A stretch of DNA of 64,000 nucleotides from NCBI RefSeq assembly GCF_900129795.1, contig NZ_FQWW01000012.1, positions 1 through 64,000 on the forward strand, written 5' to 3'. Under the pieces are notes generated by a model. That model searched no databases, was not told the DNA's origin, and saw nothing but the letters and a program-made list of their open reading frames with translations. Both the position numbers and the translations under genes were made by a program. Shown here piece by piece: positions 8,283 through 16,500 of this stretch. Within the stretch, counting starts at the first letter, position 1. Each line of letters starts with the position of its first letter. Origin of the DNA: Flavobacterium sp. CF108 (GTDB taxonomy: Bacteria > Bacteroidota > Bacteroidia > Flavobacteriales > Flavobacteriaceae).

Positions 8283-8501
8283 ATTTTAAAATACGCTATT
8301 TTTGCAGCTTGTAAAATCAATTAGTCGAACAAAAGTGCTAAATGTTTCAGTTGTTGACGACTTTTTTACAAGAACAAAATAATTTGATAATTTGGGGAAT
8401 TACATAATTATATAATGCGCAAAATAGGGAATTTATTGTTGAAAAGCATAAGTTTTAATTTTCGATTTTAAAATTAACGTATTATTAATTTAAGATTATT
8501 T

Positions 8502-8556
8502 CTAATTATCACATTATCAAATTGACACATTTGTAAACAGATACATTTTCTAATTT
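8502..8556. repeat. Dispersed AATTATC...CACATTTTC repeat copy
   Basis: The string CAAATTGACACATTTG and surrounding bases match intergenic segments at 35861-35897 and, inverted, 61501-61530. Here the copy overlaps the presumed alaS promoter. It appears to be a short dispersed repeat of this genome. Confidence 0.5.
8522..8549 (+). promoter_or_regulatory. Probable alaS promoter
   Basis: TTG at 8522-8524 is followed after 17 bp by TACATTTT at 8542-8549, a seven-of-eight match to the Bacteroidota -7 box TAnnTTTG. The ATG is only 11 bp further, so the 5' UTR would be very short. Confidence 0.4.
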
Positions 8557-8560
8557 AAAT

Positions 8561-11197
8561 ATGAAATCACAAGACGTACGTAAGCAATTTTTAGACTTTT
8601 TTAAAAGCAATGGACACCTTATTGTTCCATCGGCTCCAATCGTTCTTAAAGACGATCCAACCTTAATGTTCAATAACTCGGGAATGGCCCAGTTTAAAGA
8701 ATTTTTCTTAGGGAACGGAACTCCAAAAAGTCCAAGAATAGCCGATACGCAAAAATGTCTTCGTGTTTCAGGAAAACATAATGACCTTGAAGATGTAGGT
8801 TTTGATACGTATCATCATACTATGTTTGAGATGTTAGGAAACTGGTCTTTTGGAGATTACTTCAAAAAAGAAGCGATCAACTGGGCTTGGCAGCTTTTGA
8901 CAGAAGTTTATAAAATTCCAAAAGAAAATCTTTATGTTTCTGTTTTTGAAGGAAGCAAAGAAGATAATGTTCCTTTTGATCAGGAAGCTTGGGATATCTG
9001 GAAAACTTTAATTGATGAAGACCGAATTATTCTGGGAAATAAAAAAGACAATTTCTGGGAAATGGGAGATCAGGGACCTTGCGGACCTTGTTCTGAAATT
9101 CACGTTGATTTACGTCCGGAAGCTGAAAAAGCTTTGGTTACAGGAAAAAGTTTGGTAAACAACGATCACCCGCAAGTAGTTGAAATCTGGAATAATGTAT
9201 TCATGGAATTCAACCGTAAAGCTGACGGGTCTCTTGAAAAACTTCCTGCACAACACGTTGATACCGGAATGGGATTTGAGCGTTTGTGTATGGCTTTACA
9301 AGGAAAAACATCAAATTACGATACAGATGTTTTTACACCGCTTATTGAAAAAGTAGAACAAATTACAGGTTTAAAATATACATCTGATGAAGTAAAAAAC
9401 ATCAGCGAAGAACAAAATAAAACCAATATTGCAATTCGTGTTATTGTAGATCACGTTCGTGCGGTCGCTTTTGCAATTGCTGACGGACAATTACCATCTA
9501 ACACGGGAGCTGGATATGTTATTCGTAGAATTTTACGTCGTGCAATTCGTTACGGATTCACATTCTTAAATACAAAAGAACCTTTTATCAATAAATTGGT
9601 AGAAGTTCTGGCAAACCAAATGGGAGAATTTTTCCCTGAAATTAAATCGCAGCAGCAATTAGTTACCAATGTAATTCGTGAAGAAGAAGCTTCTTTCTTA
9701 AGAACTTTAGATCAAGGTTTACAATTGTTAGAAAATGTGGTAACAGAAACTACAGGAAAAGAAGTTTCTGGTGCTAAGGTTTTTGAATTGTATGATACGT
9801 TTGGTTTTCCAAAAGATTTGACAGCTTTAATTTTAAAAGAAAAAGGTTTCTCTTATAATGAAGCAGAATTTGAAGTTGAATTGCAAAAACAAAAAACACG
9901 TTCTCGTGCAGCTTCTGAAGTTTCAACAGAAGACTGGAATGTTTTGATTCCTGGAAATGTAGAAACATTTGTGGGTTATGATAAAACAGAAAACGAAGTA
10001 AAGATCACTCGTATTAGAAAAGTTGATTCTAAAAAAGATGGTATTTTGTACCAAATCGTTTTAGATAATACGCCATTTTATCCAGAAGGCGGGGGACAAG
10101 TTGGTGATAAAGGAACATTGGTTTCGGCAAACGAAACGATTGAAATTATCGATACCAAAAAAGAAAATAACTTGATTTTACATTTCGCAAAACAACTTCC
10201 GGAAAACGTAGAAGCAGGTTTTGCGGCAAAAGTAAATACTGATTTAAGAACTTCAACTTCTAAAAATCACTCTGCTACGCATTTAATGCATTTAGCTTTA
10301 AGAAGTATTTTAGGAACGCATGTGGAGCAAAAAGGATCGTTAGTAAATCCAAATTACCTGCGTTTTGACTTCTCACATTTCAGCAAAGTTTCTGATGAAG
10401 AAATTAAACAAGTTGAAGCTTCTGTAAACGCTCAAATTGAAGCGCAATTACAGTTGGTTGAACATAGAAATATTCCAATTCAGGAAGCATTGGATAAAGG
10501 CGCAATGGCTTTATTTGGTGAGAAATACGGCGATAATGTTCGTATGATTGAATTTGGTGATAGTAAAGAATTATGTGGTGGTATTCACGTAAAAAACACA
10601 GCAGAGATCTGGCATTTCAAAATTATTTCTGAAGGTGCTGTTGCAGCTGGAATTCGTCGTATCGAAGCAATTACTGGTGATGCGGTGAAAAACTTCTATC
10701 TGAATCAGGAAAATACATTAGCAGAGATAAAAGAAACGCTTAAAAATCCACAGGATATTTTAAAATCTGTTGCTTCACTTCAGGATGATAATGCTAAGTT
10801 GAAAAAACAAGTAGAGCAATTACTGAAAGAGAAAGTAGGTTCGTTAAAATCAGAACTAGAAAAAGATTTCCAAGAGGTAAACGGAGTAAATTTCCTTGCT
10901 AAACAAGTAGATTTAAGCATGGCTTCGACAAAAGATTTGGCTTCTGCATTAGGAAGTTCAAAACCAGATTCGTTTGTGTTTTTAGCTTCTGTAGAAGATG
11001 GTTTGCCAAATATTCACTGTTATATCGCTAAAGAATTGGTTGCAAGCAAAAGCTTAAATGCAAATGCAGTTATCAAAGAATTAGGTAAATATATTGACGG
11101 AAATGGAGGAGGACAGCCTTTCTTCGCATCTGGAAAAGGTAAAAATACTGCTGGAATTGCTGAGGCTTTGGCTAAGGCGGTTGAGTTTGTTAAATAA
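8561..11197 (+). CDS. alaS: Alanine--tRNA ligase
   Basis: This 878-residue cytoplasmic enzyme charges tRNA-Ala; its length matches the family (E. coli 876). Its N-terminal class II catalytic domain contains DPTLMFNNSGMAQFK and MGDQGPCGPCSEIH. The editing domain carries the zinc-ligand motifs HSATHLMH (about residue 569) and CGGIH (about residue 671). A short coiled coil and the DHHA1 domain with GNGGGQPFFASGKG end the protein. All key motifs are intact. It is a single-gene unit followed by a strong palindromic terminator and is divergent from the M23 gene across 278 bp. Confidence 0.98.
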   Translation: MKSQDVRKQFLDFFKSNGHLIVPSAPIVLKDDPTLMFNNSGMAQFKEFFLGNGTPKSPRIADTQKCLRVSGKHNDLEDVGFDTYHHTMFEMLGNWSFGDYFKKEAINWAWQLLTEVYKIPKENLYVSVFEGSKEDNVPFDQEAWDIWKTLIDEDRIILGNKKDNFWEMGDQGPCGPCSEIHVDLRPEAEKALVTGKSLVNNDHPQVVEIWNNVFMEFNRKADGSLEKLPAQHVDTGMGFERLCMALQGKTSNYDTDVFTPLIEKVEQITGLKYTSDEVKNISEEQNKTNIAIRVIVDHVRAVAFAIADGQLPSNTGAGYVIRRILRRAIRYGFTFLNTKEPFINKLVEVLANQMGEFFPEIKSQQQLVTNVIREEEASFLRTLDQGLQLLENVVTETTGKEVSGAKVFELYDTFGFPKDLTALILKEKGFSYNEAEFEVELQKQKTRSRAASEVSTEDWNVLIPGNVETFVGYDKTENEVKITRIRKVDSKKDGILYQIVLDNTPFYPEGGGQVGDKGTLVSANETIEIIDTKKENNLILHFAKQLPENVEAGFAAKVNTDLRTSTSKNHSATHLMHLALRSILGTHVEQKGSLVNPNYLRFDFSHFSKVSDEEIKQVEASVNAQIEAQLQLVEHRNIPIQEALDKGAMALFGEKYGDNVRMIEFGDSKELCGGIHVKNTAEIWHFKIISEGAVAAGIRRIEAITGDAVKNFYLNQENTLAEIKETLKNPQDILKSVASLQDDNAKLKKQVEQLLKEKVGSLKSELEKDFQEVNGVNFLAKQVDLSMASTKDLASALGSSKPDSFVFLASVEDGLPNIHCYIAKELVASKSLNANAVIKELGKYIDGNGGGQPFFASGKGKNTAGIAEALAKAVEFVK

Positions 11198-11230
11198 GGT
11201 TCTGAGGTGCTAAGATTCTAAGGGACTAAG
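11198..11230. repeat. CTAAG-rich degenerate repeat
   Basis: The tract after the alaS stop contains TGCTAAG, TTCTAAG and GACTAAG in a roughly 8-bp rhythm. Related tracts occur at 12366-12399 (inverted), 35724-35747 and 47156-47187 (inverted), always between genes. Confidence 0.6.
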
Positions 11231-11247
11231 TTTTTTATTCCTATAGT

Positions 11248-11284
11248 AAACCCGACAGGTTTTTAAAACCTGTCGGGTTTTTGC
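11248..11284. terminator. Palindromic terminator, CCCGACAGG stem
   Basis: Perfect 16-bp arms (AAACCCGACAGGTTTT) with a single-base centre are followed by a T run. It closes alaS and can work on both strands. A near copy lies at 12250-12284. Confidence 0.85.
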
Positions 11285-11386
11285 ATTTACATGAGATGGC
11301 TTAAAATGTTATTTTGATAGCTTTTAGGGGTAATAAGTAAAATGAAAAGTAGATTATTTTGCGGGTTAATTTAAAACCAAAATATT

Positions 11387-12208
11387 ATGAAAAAGAATTT
11401 ATTTTATTTTTTAGCCATTGCTTTACCAATGCTAACTTCTTGTTCTAACGATACTGTAGTGAGCACAAGTAGATCAGAAATCATTTTGCCAAAAACTGTA
11501 AAATACAGTAGTACAGGGTCTTCGTTAGTTAACTCATTTGATTTTACTTACAGTGGAAATAGAATTAAGAGCATTACTGGTATAAATGAGAGAACAGATT
11601 ATACTTATGAAGATGATTTTATTGTAAAAGAAGTCAAGTATAATACTCAAAGTGGCAGTGATGTAAAGAAAGAAGAATATTCATATGCTTATGAAAACAA
11701 CAAATTGGTTTCTACAACTTATGCAAAAAATTTTACTGCTAAATATCCAAATGGAAGCTATAAAGAGAGAAGCGTTTACACATATAATGCTGATGGCAAT
11801 GCTGTAATGAAAAAATATTATAAAGATTTAGAATTTTTTGAAGCAGAGAAATTAGGAGATATCGAGTTAGAGCGTAATATTGATCAGCTTACTTTTGTCA
11901 ATGGAAATTTGACAAAACGAGTTTCGGTGATTAGTTGGGGTTCGTATATCAATTATTCTGATACAGACACGACAGAATATTTATATGAATATGATACAAA
12001 TAATACGCCTTTTAAAAATATTTTAGGGTTTGATTTATTAATGAAGGATGTATTTGTAAATAATGCAGTTAAAACAACTATGTCATCTGTTTTATGGAAT
12101 GGAAATTATTTAAATTCAAATTCTTCTAACATAGAATACGTCTATAATGAAGAAGGATATCCTGTAAAAGTATCAGAAAGATTTAAAATCACAGAATACA
12201 TTTATTAA
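11387..12208 (+). CDS. Hypothetical lipoprotein with YD-like strands
   Basis: The 273-residue product has a lipoprotein signal ending LTSC. The mature part contains short beta-strand repeats of the kind seen in YD/RHS-like proteins (YTYEDDFIV, YTYNADGNA, YEYDTNNTPF, YVYNEEGYPV). It is a clear paralogue of the lipoprotein at 14412-15191: both begin after the lipobox with I(I)LPKT, and share ILGFDLL near residue 210 and the YNE(E/N)GYP ending. Function is unknown; it is probably a surface or periplasmic lipoprotein. The two copies lie on either side of an ABC exporter gene on the opposite strand, and this copy is bracketed by two related terminator palindromes. Confidence 0.75.
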   Translation: MKKNLFYFLAIALPMLTSCSNDTVVSTSRSEIILPKTVKYSSTGSSLVNSFDFTYSGNRIKSITGINERTDYTYEDDFIVKEVKYNTQSGSDVKKEEYSYAYENNKLVSTTYAKNFTAKYPNGSYKERSVYTYNADGNAVMKKYYKDLEFFEAEKLGDIELERNIDQLTFVNGNLTKRVSVISWGSYINYSDTDTTEYLYEYDTNNTPFKNILGFDLLMKDVFVNNAVKTTMSSVLWNGNYLNSNSSNIEYVYNEEGYPVKVSERFKITEYIY

Positions 12209-12249
12209 TAAGTACAAAATGTTATAATTGATTTTATCAAATAAAACAT

Positions 12250-12284
12250 AAACCCGACAGATTTAAAAATCTGTCGGGTTTTTT
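12250..12284. terminator. Palindromic terminator, CCCGACAG stem
   Basis: AACCCGACAGATTT pairs with AAATCTGTCGGGTT around a short A/T loop and is followed by six T residues. It lies between convergent genes and shares its CCCGACAG core with the alaS terminator at 11248-11284. Confidence 0.85.
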
Positions 12285-12365
12285 ATTTGTAGTATTTTCT
12301 CATTTTATGCCCTTTTGCCGAAGGATAAATGACAAATAAACGTTTAATGTATTTATTAAAAACTT

Positions 12366-12399
12366 AAAATCTTAGTCCTTGGTATCTTAGTTTCTTAAC
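12366..12399. repeat. CTAAG-rich degenerate repeat, inverted copy
   Basis: Inverted relative to the copy at 11198-11230 (CTTAGTCC, ATCTTAG and TTTCTTAAC). It abuts the last codon of the ABC transporter gene. Confidence 0.5.
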
Positions 12400-14144
12400 T
12401 ATTTTCTTTCCCCAATTTGCTGACGCCACATAGCATAATACAAACCTCTCTCCACAATTAAATCATCATGTTTACCTTGCTCGATAATTTTACCTTGTTC
12501 TAAAACAAAAATTCTATCAGCGTGCATTACAGTTGATAAACGGTGTGCAATTAAAACCGTGATTCTGTTTTTATCAGATATATTTCTAATTGTTGCATTA
12601 ATTTCTTCTTCGGTAATAGAATCTAAAGCAGAAGTTGCTTCATCAAAAATCAATAAATTCGGATTTCTAAGAATCGCTCTGGCAATAGATAAACGTTGTT
12701 TTTCTCCACCCGAAACTTTAATTCCGCCTTCACCAATTGTAGTGTTTAAACCATCTTCGGCACGTTTAAGAAGTTTATCACAGCTGGCTCTTTTTAAAGC
12801 ATCGTATAAATCTTCGTCGGTTGCATTTGGTTTAACGAACAATAAGTTTTCACGGATTGTTCCAGAGAATAATTGCGCATCCTGCGTTACAAAACCTAAT
12901 TGTTTTCTTAGATCAAGTAAATCAATTTCAGTCGAATCAATATCGTTATATAAAACCTGACCTTCTGCCGGAGTATATAATCCAACTAATAGTTTTACTA
13001 AAGTTGTTTTTCCGGAACCAGACGGACCGACAAACGCAACAGTTTGACCTTGTTTAATTTCAAAATTAATATTTTCAACCGCTTTAAATTTTGCCGTTTT
13101 ATGTTGAAAACTTACATTCGAAAATAATAATGACTGAATAGCTCCAACATGTTTTGGATCTTTCGGACGGAATTCTTTTGGAGCGCTTAATAACGTTTTA
13201 AAATTTTCCATTGATACTTTGGTTTCGTTCAATGCAATAATGAAATTTCCAAGTTCCTGAAGCGGACCAAAAATGAAGAAAGTAAAAAATACCATTGTCA
13301 GCAAATCACCCACAATAATTTTTCCTCCAAATAAGAAATAATACAAAGTGAAAACTACGCAGGTTCTTAAAAAGTGAACTGTTGTTCCCTGAATAAAACT
13401 TAAGCTTCGGATAAAACGGATTTTTTCTAATTCTAATTGAAGAATTTTAAAAGTGTTTAAATTCAAACGTTTCTCTTCCTGATACGTTAAACCAAGACTT
13501 TTTACTAATTCGATATTTCGTAAACTCTCTGTTGTAGAACCCGCCAAAGCATTCGTTTGATTGACAATTTTCTTAGAAACAATCTTGATTTTTTTACCTA
13601 AATAAGAACTTACTAAAGCAATAATTGGCGCTGTAACTAAAAAGATAAGTGAGATTCGAAAATCAATTCGGGCAACATACAGAATTACAAAAATGAATCC
13701 GATAACGGTTTGAAAAATCAAAGAAATCGAAAGCGTAATTAATTTTTCAGAGTCAGAACGCACTTTGGTTAGCTTACTCAAAGTTTCACCGCTTCGCTGA
13801 TCTTCAAATTCGGCGTAAGGTAAATCAAGGGATTTTTTAATTCCGTCGGTATACATTTGGGCACCGGTTCTTTGGATCACAACATTAGTGAAATAATCCT
13901 GAAAGTTTTTGGTAATTCTGGAAATCATCGCAGCACCAAGCGAAAGCCCAAGCCAGAAAGAAAGTGATTTGATAAAACCAGCTGGATTTCCTTCGTATTT
14001 GTGTAATCCAACACCGCAGTCCTGCATTAATTTACCGGTAATAATAGAGTCTGATAAACTGAAACAAATGTTTATAGAGGCCATAATCAACGCAAAAAGC
14101 AAAAGCATTTTGTGTTTGATTATATAAGAATATAATAATTTCAT
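12399..14144 (-). CDS. ABC exporter, fused permease and ATPase
   Basis: A 581-residue half-transporter of the MsbA/multidrug type, active as a dimer in the inner membrane. A six-helix transmembrane domain (about 15-310) is followed by a nucleotide-binding domain with Walker A GPSGSGKT (373-380), Q-loop VTQDAQLF (about 419), signature VSGGEKQRLS (about 477) and Walker B LLIFDEATSALD (D501, E502). All catalytic motifs are intact. The substrate could be lipid, drug or peptide and cannot be told. It is a lone gene between two paralogous lipoproteins on the other strand; there is no adaptor or outer-membrane channel nearby. Confidence 0.92.
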   Translation of the reverse strand: MKLLYSYIIKHKMLLLFALIMASINICFSLSDSIITGKLMQDCGVGLHKYEGNPAGFIKSLSFWLGLSLGAAMISRITKNFQDYFTNVVIQRTGAQMYTDGIKKSLDLPYAEFEDQRSGETLSKLTKVRSDSEKLITLSISLIFQTVIGFIFVILYVARIDFRISLIFLVTAPIIALVSSYLGKKIKIVSKKIVNQTNALAGSTTESLRNIELVKSLGLTYQEEKRLNLNTFKILQLELEKIRFIRSLSFIQGTTVHFLRTCVVFTLYYFLFGGKIIVGDLLTMVFFTFFIFGPLQELGNFIIALNETKVSMENFKTLLSAPKEFRPKDPKHVGAIQSLLFSNVSFQHKTAKFKAVENINFEIKQGQTVAFVGPSGSGKTTLVKLLVGLYTPAEGQVLYNDIDSTEIDLLDLRKQLGFVTQDAQLFSGTIRENLLFVKPNATDEDLYDALKRASCDKLLKRAEDGLNTTIGEGGIKVSGGEKQRLSIARAILRNPNLLIFDEATSALDSITEEEINATIRNISDKNRITVLIAHRLSTVMHADRIFVLEQGKIIEQGKHDDLIVERGLYYAMWRQQIGERK

Positions 14145-14382
14145 AGATATTTTAAAAAAATGGAAGATGCAAAAGTAAGCAAATGTTTGTCTAGATGAAC
14201 TTGATTATTGTTATTAAAAATGTAAATTTTTAATTAATATTTTTAAGCGATAAAAATATAATTGAAGAAATGAATGAATTGTGAATCTCGAAGATTTTTT
14301 AATATAAAATATTTTAGAAAACAGTGCTGAAAAGAAGAATTTGTACAATGGACTTTTGTCAATATTTATTTATAATTTATTT

Positions 14383-14390
14383 TATATTTG
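14383..14390 (+). promoter_or_regulatory. TATATTTG -7 box
   Basis: It matches TAnnTTTG and lies 21 bp before the lipoprotein ATG at 14412. The nearest TTG (14356-14358) is 24 bp away, longer than usual. Confidence 0.45.
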
Positions 14391-14411
14391 CCACTTCAAA
14401 ATACCATACAT

Positions 14412-15191
14412 ATGAAAAAAATACTATTTTTTAGTGCTTTAGCATTAATTTTTGCATCATGTTCTAGTGATGATAATTCTACCTCAGAAGAAGACACTTC
14501 GATTTTACCTAAAACAATTTCTTTTATTTTTCCAAATGAACAATTAGGTACAAATAGTACTGGTACTCTTGTATATAATGGTAATAAAATTGTGAGCTTA
14601 ACTAGAGAACATTTAAAAGTTGTATACACTTATGAGGGAAATATGATAACAAAACAACAGCAGTTTGATTTAGATTTGCAAGGAAATGAGGAGAAAAGCA
14701 AAGAGGTTGTCTATACTTATGAAAATGGAAAATTAAAAACAAGGGTATTTAAGGAAGGATTTTCTGATAACAATTCTGAAGCTTTATCGATAGATAAAAA
14801 TGTATATACATATGTCTCTAATAGTTTAGTTAGCTACATTAATTATTCGGCTTCAAATATAAAACAAGGAGAAGGCAGTTTAGAATTAAAAGATGGGAAT
14901 ATCATCAAAGAAATTAGAAATTTTGGAACCTCAAAAAGTACAACGACATATGAATATGATACTAAATTTAATGTATTAAGAAATGTTTTAGGATTTGATC
15001 TTTTGTTTAATGAAATAGATGGATTCGGAAAAAATAATATTACAAAAACTACCAGAATATCAACAGAATTTCCTAATCCAGCTGTTTATTTAAAAAGTTA
15101 TATGTATAATGAAAATGGATATCCAACAAAAACAACATTATATGATAATAGCGGGACATCAATTGAGTATGAAATTAAATATACTTACTAG
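14412..15191 (+). CDS. Hypothetical lipoprotein, paralogue of 11387-12208
   Basis: The 259-residue product begins MKKILFFSALALIFASCSSDD, a lipoprotein signal with Cys at the lipobox. This start is preferred over the in-frame one at 14388 because that one overlaps the -7 promoter box. The mature part shows YD-like strands (VYTYENGKL, YEYDTKFNV, YMYNENGYPT) and shares ILPKT, VLGFDLLF and the C-terminal YNENGYP block with the lipoprotein at 11387. Function is unknown. A terminator hairpin follows at 15215-15246. Confidence 0.75.
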   Translation: MKKILFFSALALIFASCSSDDNSTSEEDTSILPKTISFIFPNEQLGTNSTGTLVYNGNKIVSLTREHLKVVYTYEGNMITKQQQFDLDLQGNEEKSKEVVYTYENGKLKTRVFKEGFSDNNSEALSIDKNVYTYVSNSLVSYINYSASNIKQGEGSLELKDGNIIKEIRNFGTSKSTTTYEYDTKFNVLRNVLGFDLLFNEIDGFGKNNITKTTRISTEFPNPAVYLKSYMYNENGYPTKTTLYDNSGTSIEYEIKYTY

Positions 15192-15214
15192 TTTTTAAAA
15201 CTTGAAAAATTTAT

Positions 15215-15246
15215 AAAAACCAAATACTTCTGTGTTTGGTTTTTTT
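15215..15246 (+). terminator. Rho-independent terminator
   Basis: AAAAACCAAA pairs with TTTGGTTTTT around a 12-nt loop and continues in a T run, 24 bp after the lipoprotein stop. Confidence 0.75.
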
Positions 15247-15287
15247 ATTGGTGAAAATTAGTGAAATTCGTGTCTAAATAATAAGCC

Positions 15288-16247
15288 ATGCAGTTCAGAA
15301 CCCAAATTCCAATTTCAAAAAGTAACAATCCAATCGATTATAATTCGAAGATACTTTCTGTAGGTTCTTGTTTTGCAGAAAATATGGCGGAGAAATTTGA
15401 TTATTTCAAGTTTCAAAATGAAACGAATCCTTTTGGAATTATATTCAATCCGGTTTCGATTGAAAAGTTATTTAGCAGAGTTTGTAAAGAAGAATTGTTT
15501 ACAGAAAAAGATGTTTTCTTTCACAACGAACGCTGGCATAGTTTCGAAGTTCATTCCGATTTAAGTAATGCTGACCGACAAGAATTATTAGAAACACTAA
15601 ACAAAGCCGTTACAGAAACCAATAAAAAAATAAAGGAAGCCACACACATCATTATCACATTTGGAACTTCCTGGATTTACAGAAATCTTGAAAACAATGA
15701 AATTACAGCCAATTGCCATAAAGTTCCTCAAAAGCAATTTTCAAAAGAATTATTATCAATAGAAGTAATTCAAAAAAGCATTCAAAACACTATAGGTTTA
15801 ATTCAGGCTTTAAATCCAAATATCAATTTCATTTTCACGATTTCGCCAGTACGTCATATAAAAGATGGTTTTGTAGAAAATCAATTAAGTAAATCGCATT
15901 TATTTACAGCGTTACACCAAGTTTTAAAAATTCACAATTCACAATTTATAATTCACAATTATTTTCCGTCGTATGAAATCATGATGGACGAACTTCGCGA
16001 TTATCGTTTTTATAACGAAGATATGCTTCATCCCAACCAAATCGCGATCGATTATATCTGGAAACTTTTCAGCGAAAATTATATCGCACAAGAAAGCATT
16101 TCAACAATGCAGGAAGTAGACGAAATCCAAAAAAGCTTACGCCATCGCAGTTTCAATCCCGAATCAGAACAACACCAAAAATTCTTAGCAAAACTTCAGC
16201 AGAAAATGAACCTTTTAGGAGAAAAGATTTCCCATATTAAATTTTAA
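15288..16247 (+). CDS. GSCFA domain-containing protein
   Basis: The 319-residue protein carries the family-naming motif near the N-terminus (ILSVGSCFAENMAEKF) and continues with FGTSWIYR, FTISPVRH and HPNQIAIDYIW. The arrangement of GSCFA and a late DxxHPN-like block resembles SGNH/GDSL esterases, with the Ser of GSCF and the late His as possible catalytic residues. No signal peptide is seen, so it is probably cytoplasmic. The physiological substrate is unknown. It is monocistronic, with a terminator upstream and 253 bp downstream before tamB. Confidence 0.88.
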   Translation: MQFRTQIPISKSNNPIDYNSKILSVGSCFAENMAEKFDYFKFQNETNPFGIIFNPVSIEKLFSRVCKEELFTEKDVFFHNERWHSFEVHSDLSNADRQELLETLNKAVTETNKKIKEATHIIITFGTSWIYRNLENNEITANCHKVPQKQFSKELLSIEVIQKSIQNTIGLIQALNPNINFIFTISPVRHIKDGFVENQLSKSHLFTALHQVLKIHNSQFIIHNYFPSYEIMMDELRDYRFYNEDMLHPNQIAIDYIWKLFSENYIAQESISTMQEVDEIQKSLRHRSFNPESEQHQKFLAKLQQKMNLLGEKISHIKF

Positions 16248-16320
16248 TTTCCACCCAGCATTGCTTTTAACTAATGCGACAATACAAACATTCTTATAAA
16301 ATATTATAGGCATAAAAAAA

Positions 16321-16350
16321 CTTTGCGCCCTAGCGCCTTTGTGGCAAAAC
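16321..16350. repeat. Dispersed CTTTGCGCC...CTTTGTGGCAA repeat
   Basis: The string GCGCCTTTGTGGCAA recurs at 25999-26013 as TGCCTTTGTGGCAA. It is intergenic and appears to be another short dispersed element. Apart from it, the 253-bp gap 16248-16500 is AT-rich and shows nothing else. Confidence 0.45.
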
Positions 16351-16500
16351 ACAAAAGTAAGAAATTAACTATTTTACAGTAAAATTTTAGAATAATCCCC
16401 AATAATTATGTAAATTGTTAAAGGTTTAAATTTTACATTTTTGTAAGATATGTAACTATGCTTTTTTCAGAAGCAATTAAATCCTGTATTTTATTGACCT

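Noticed and set aside
8320..8390. AGTCG...CGACTTTTTT segment upstream of alaS as a T-box or terminator
   Set aside because: Only a 5-bp stem with a large loop, no T-box sequence is visible, and T-boxes are not expected in Bacteroidota.
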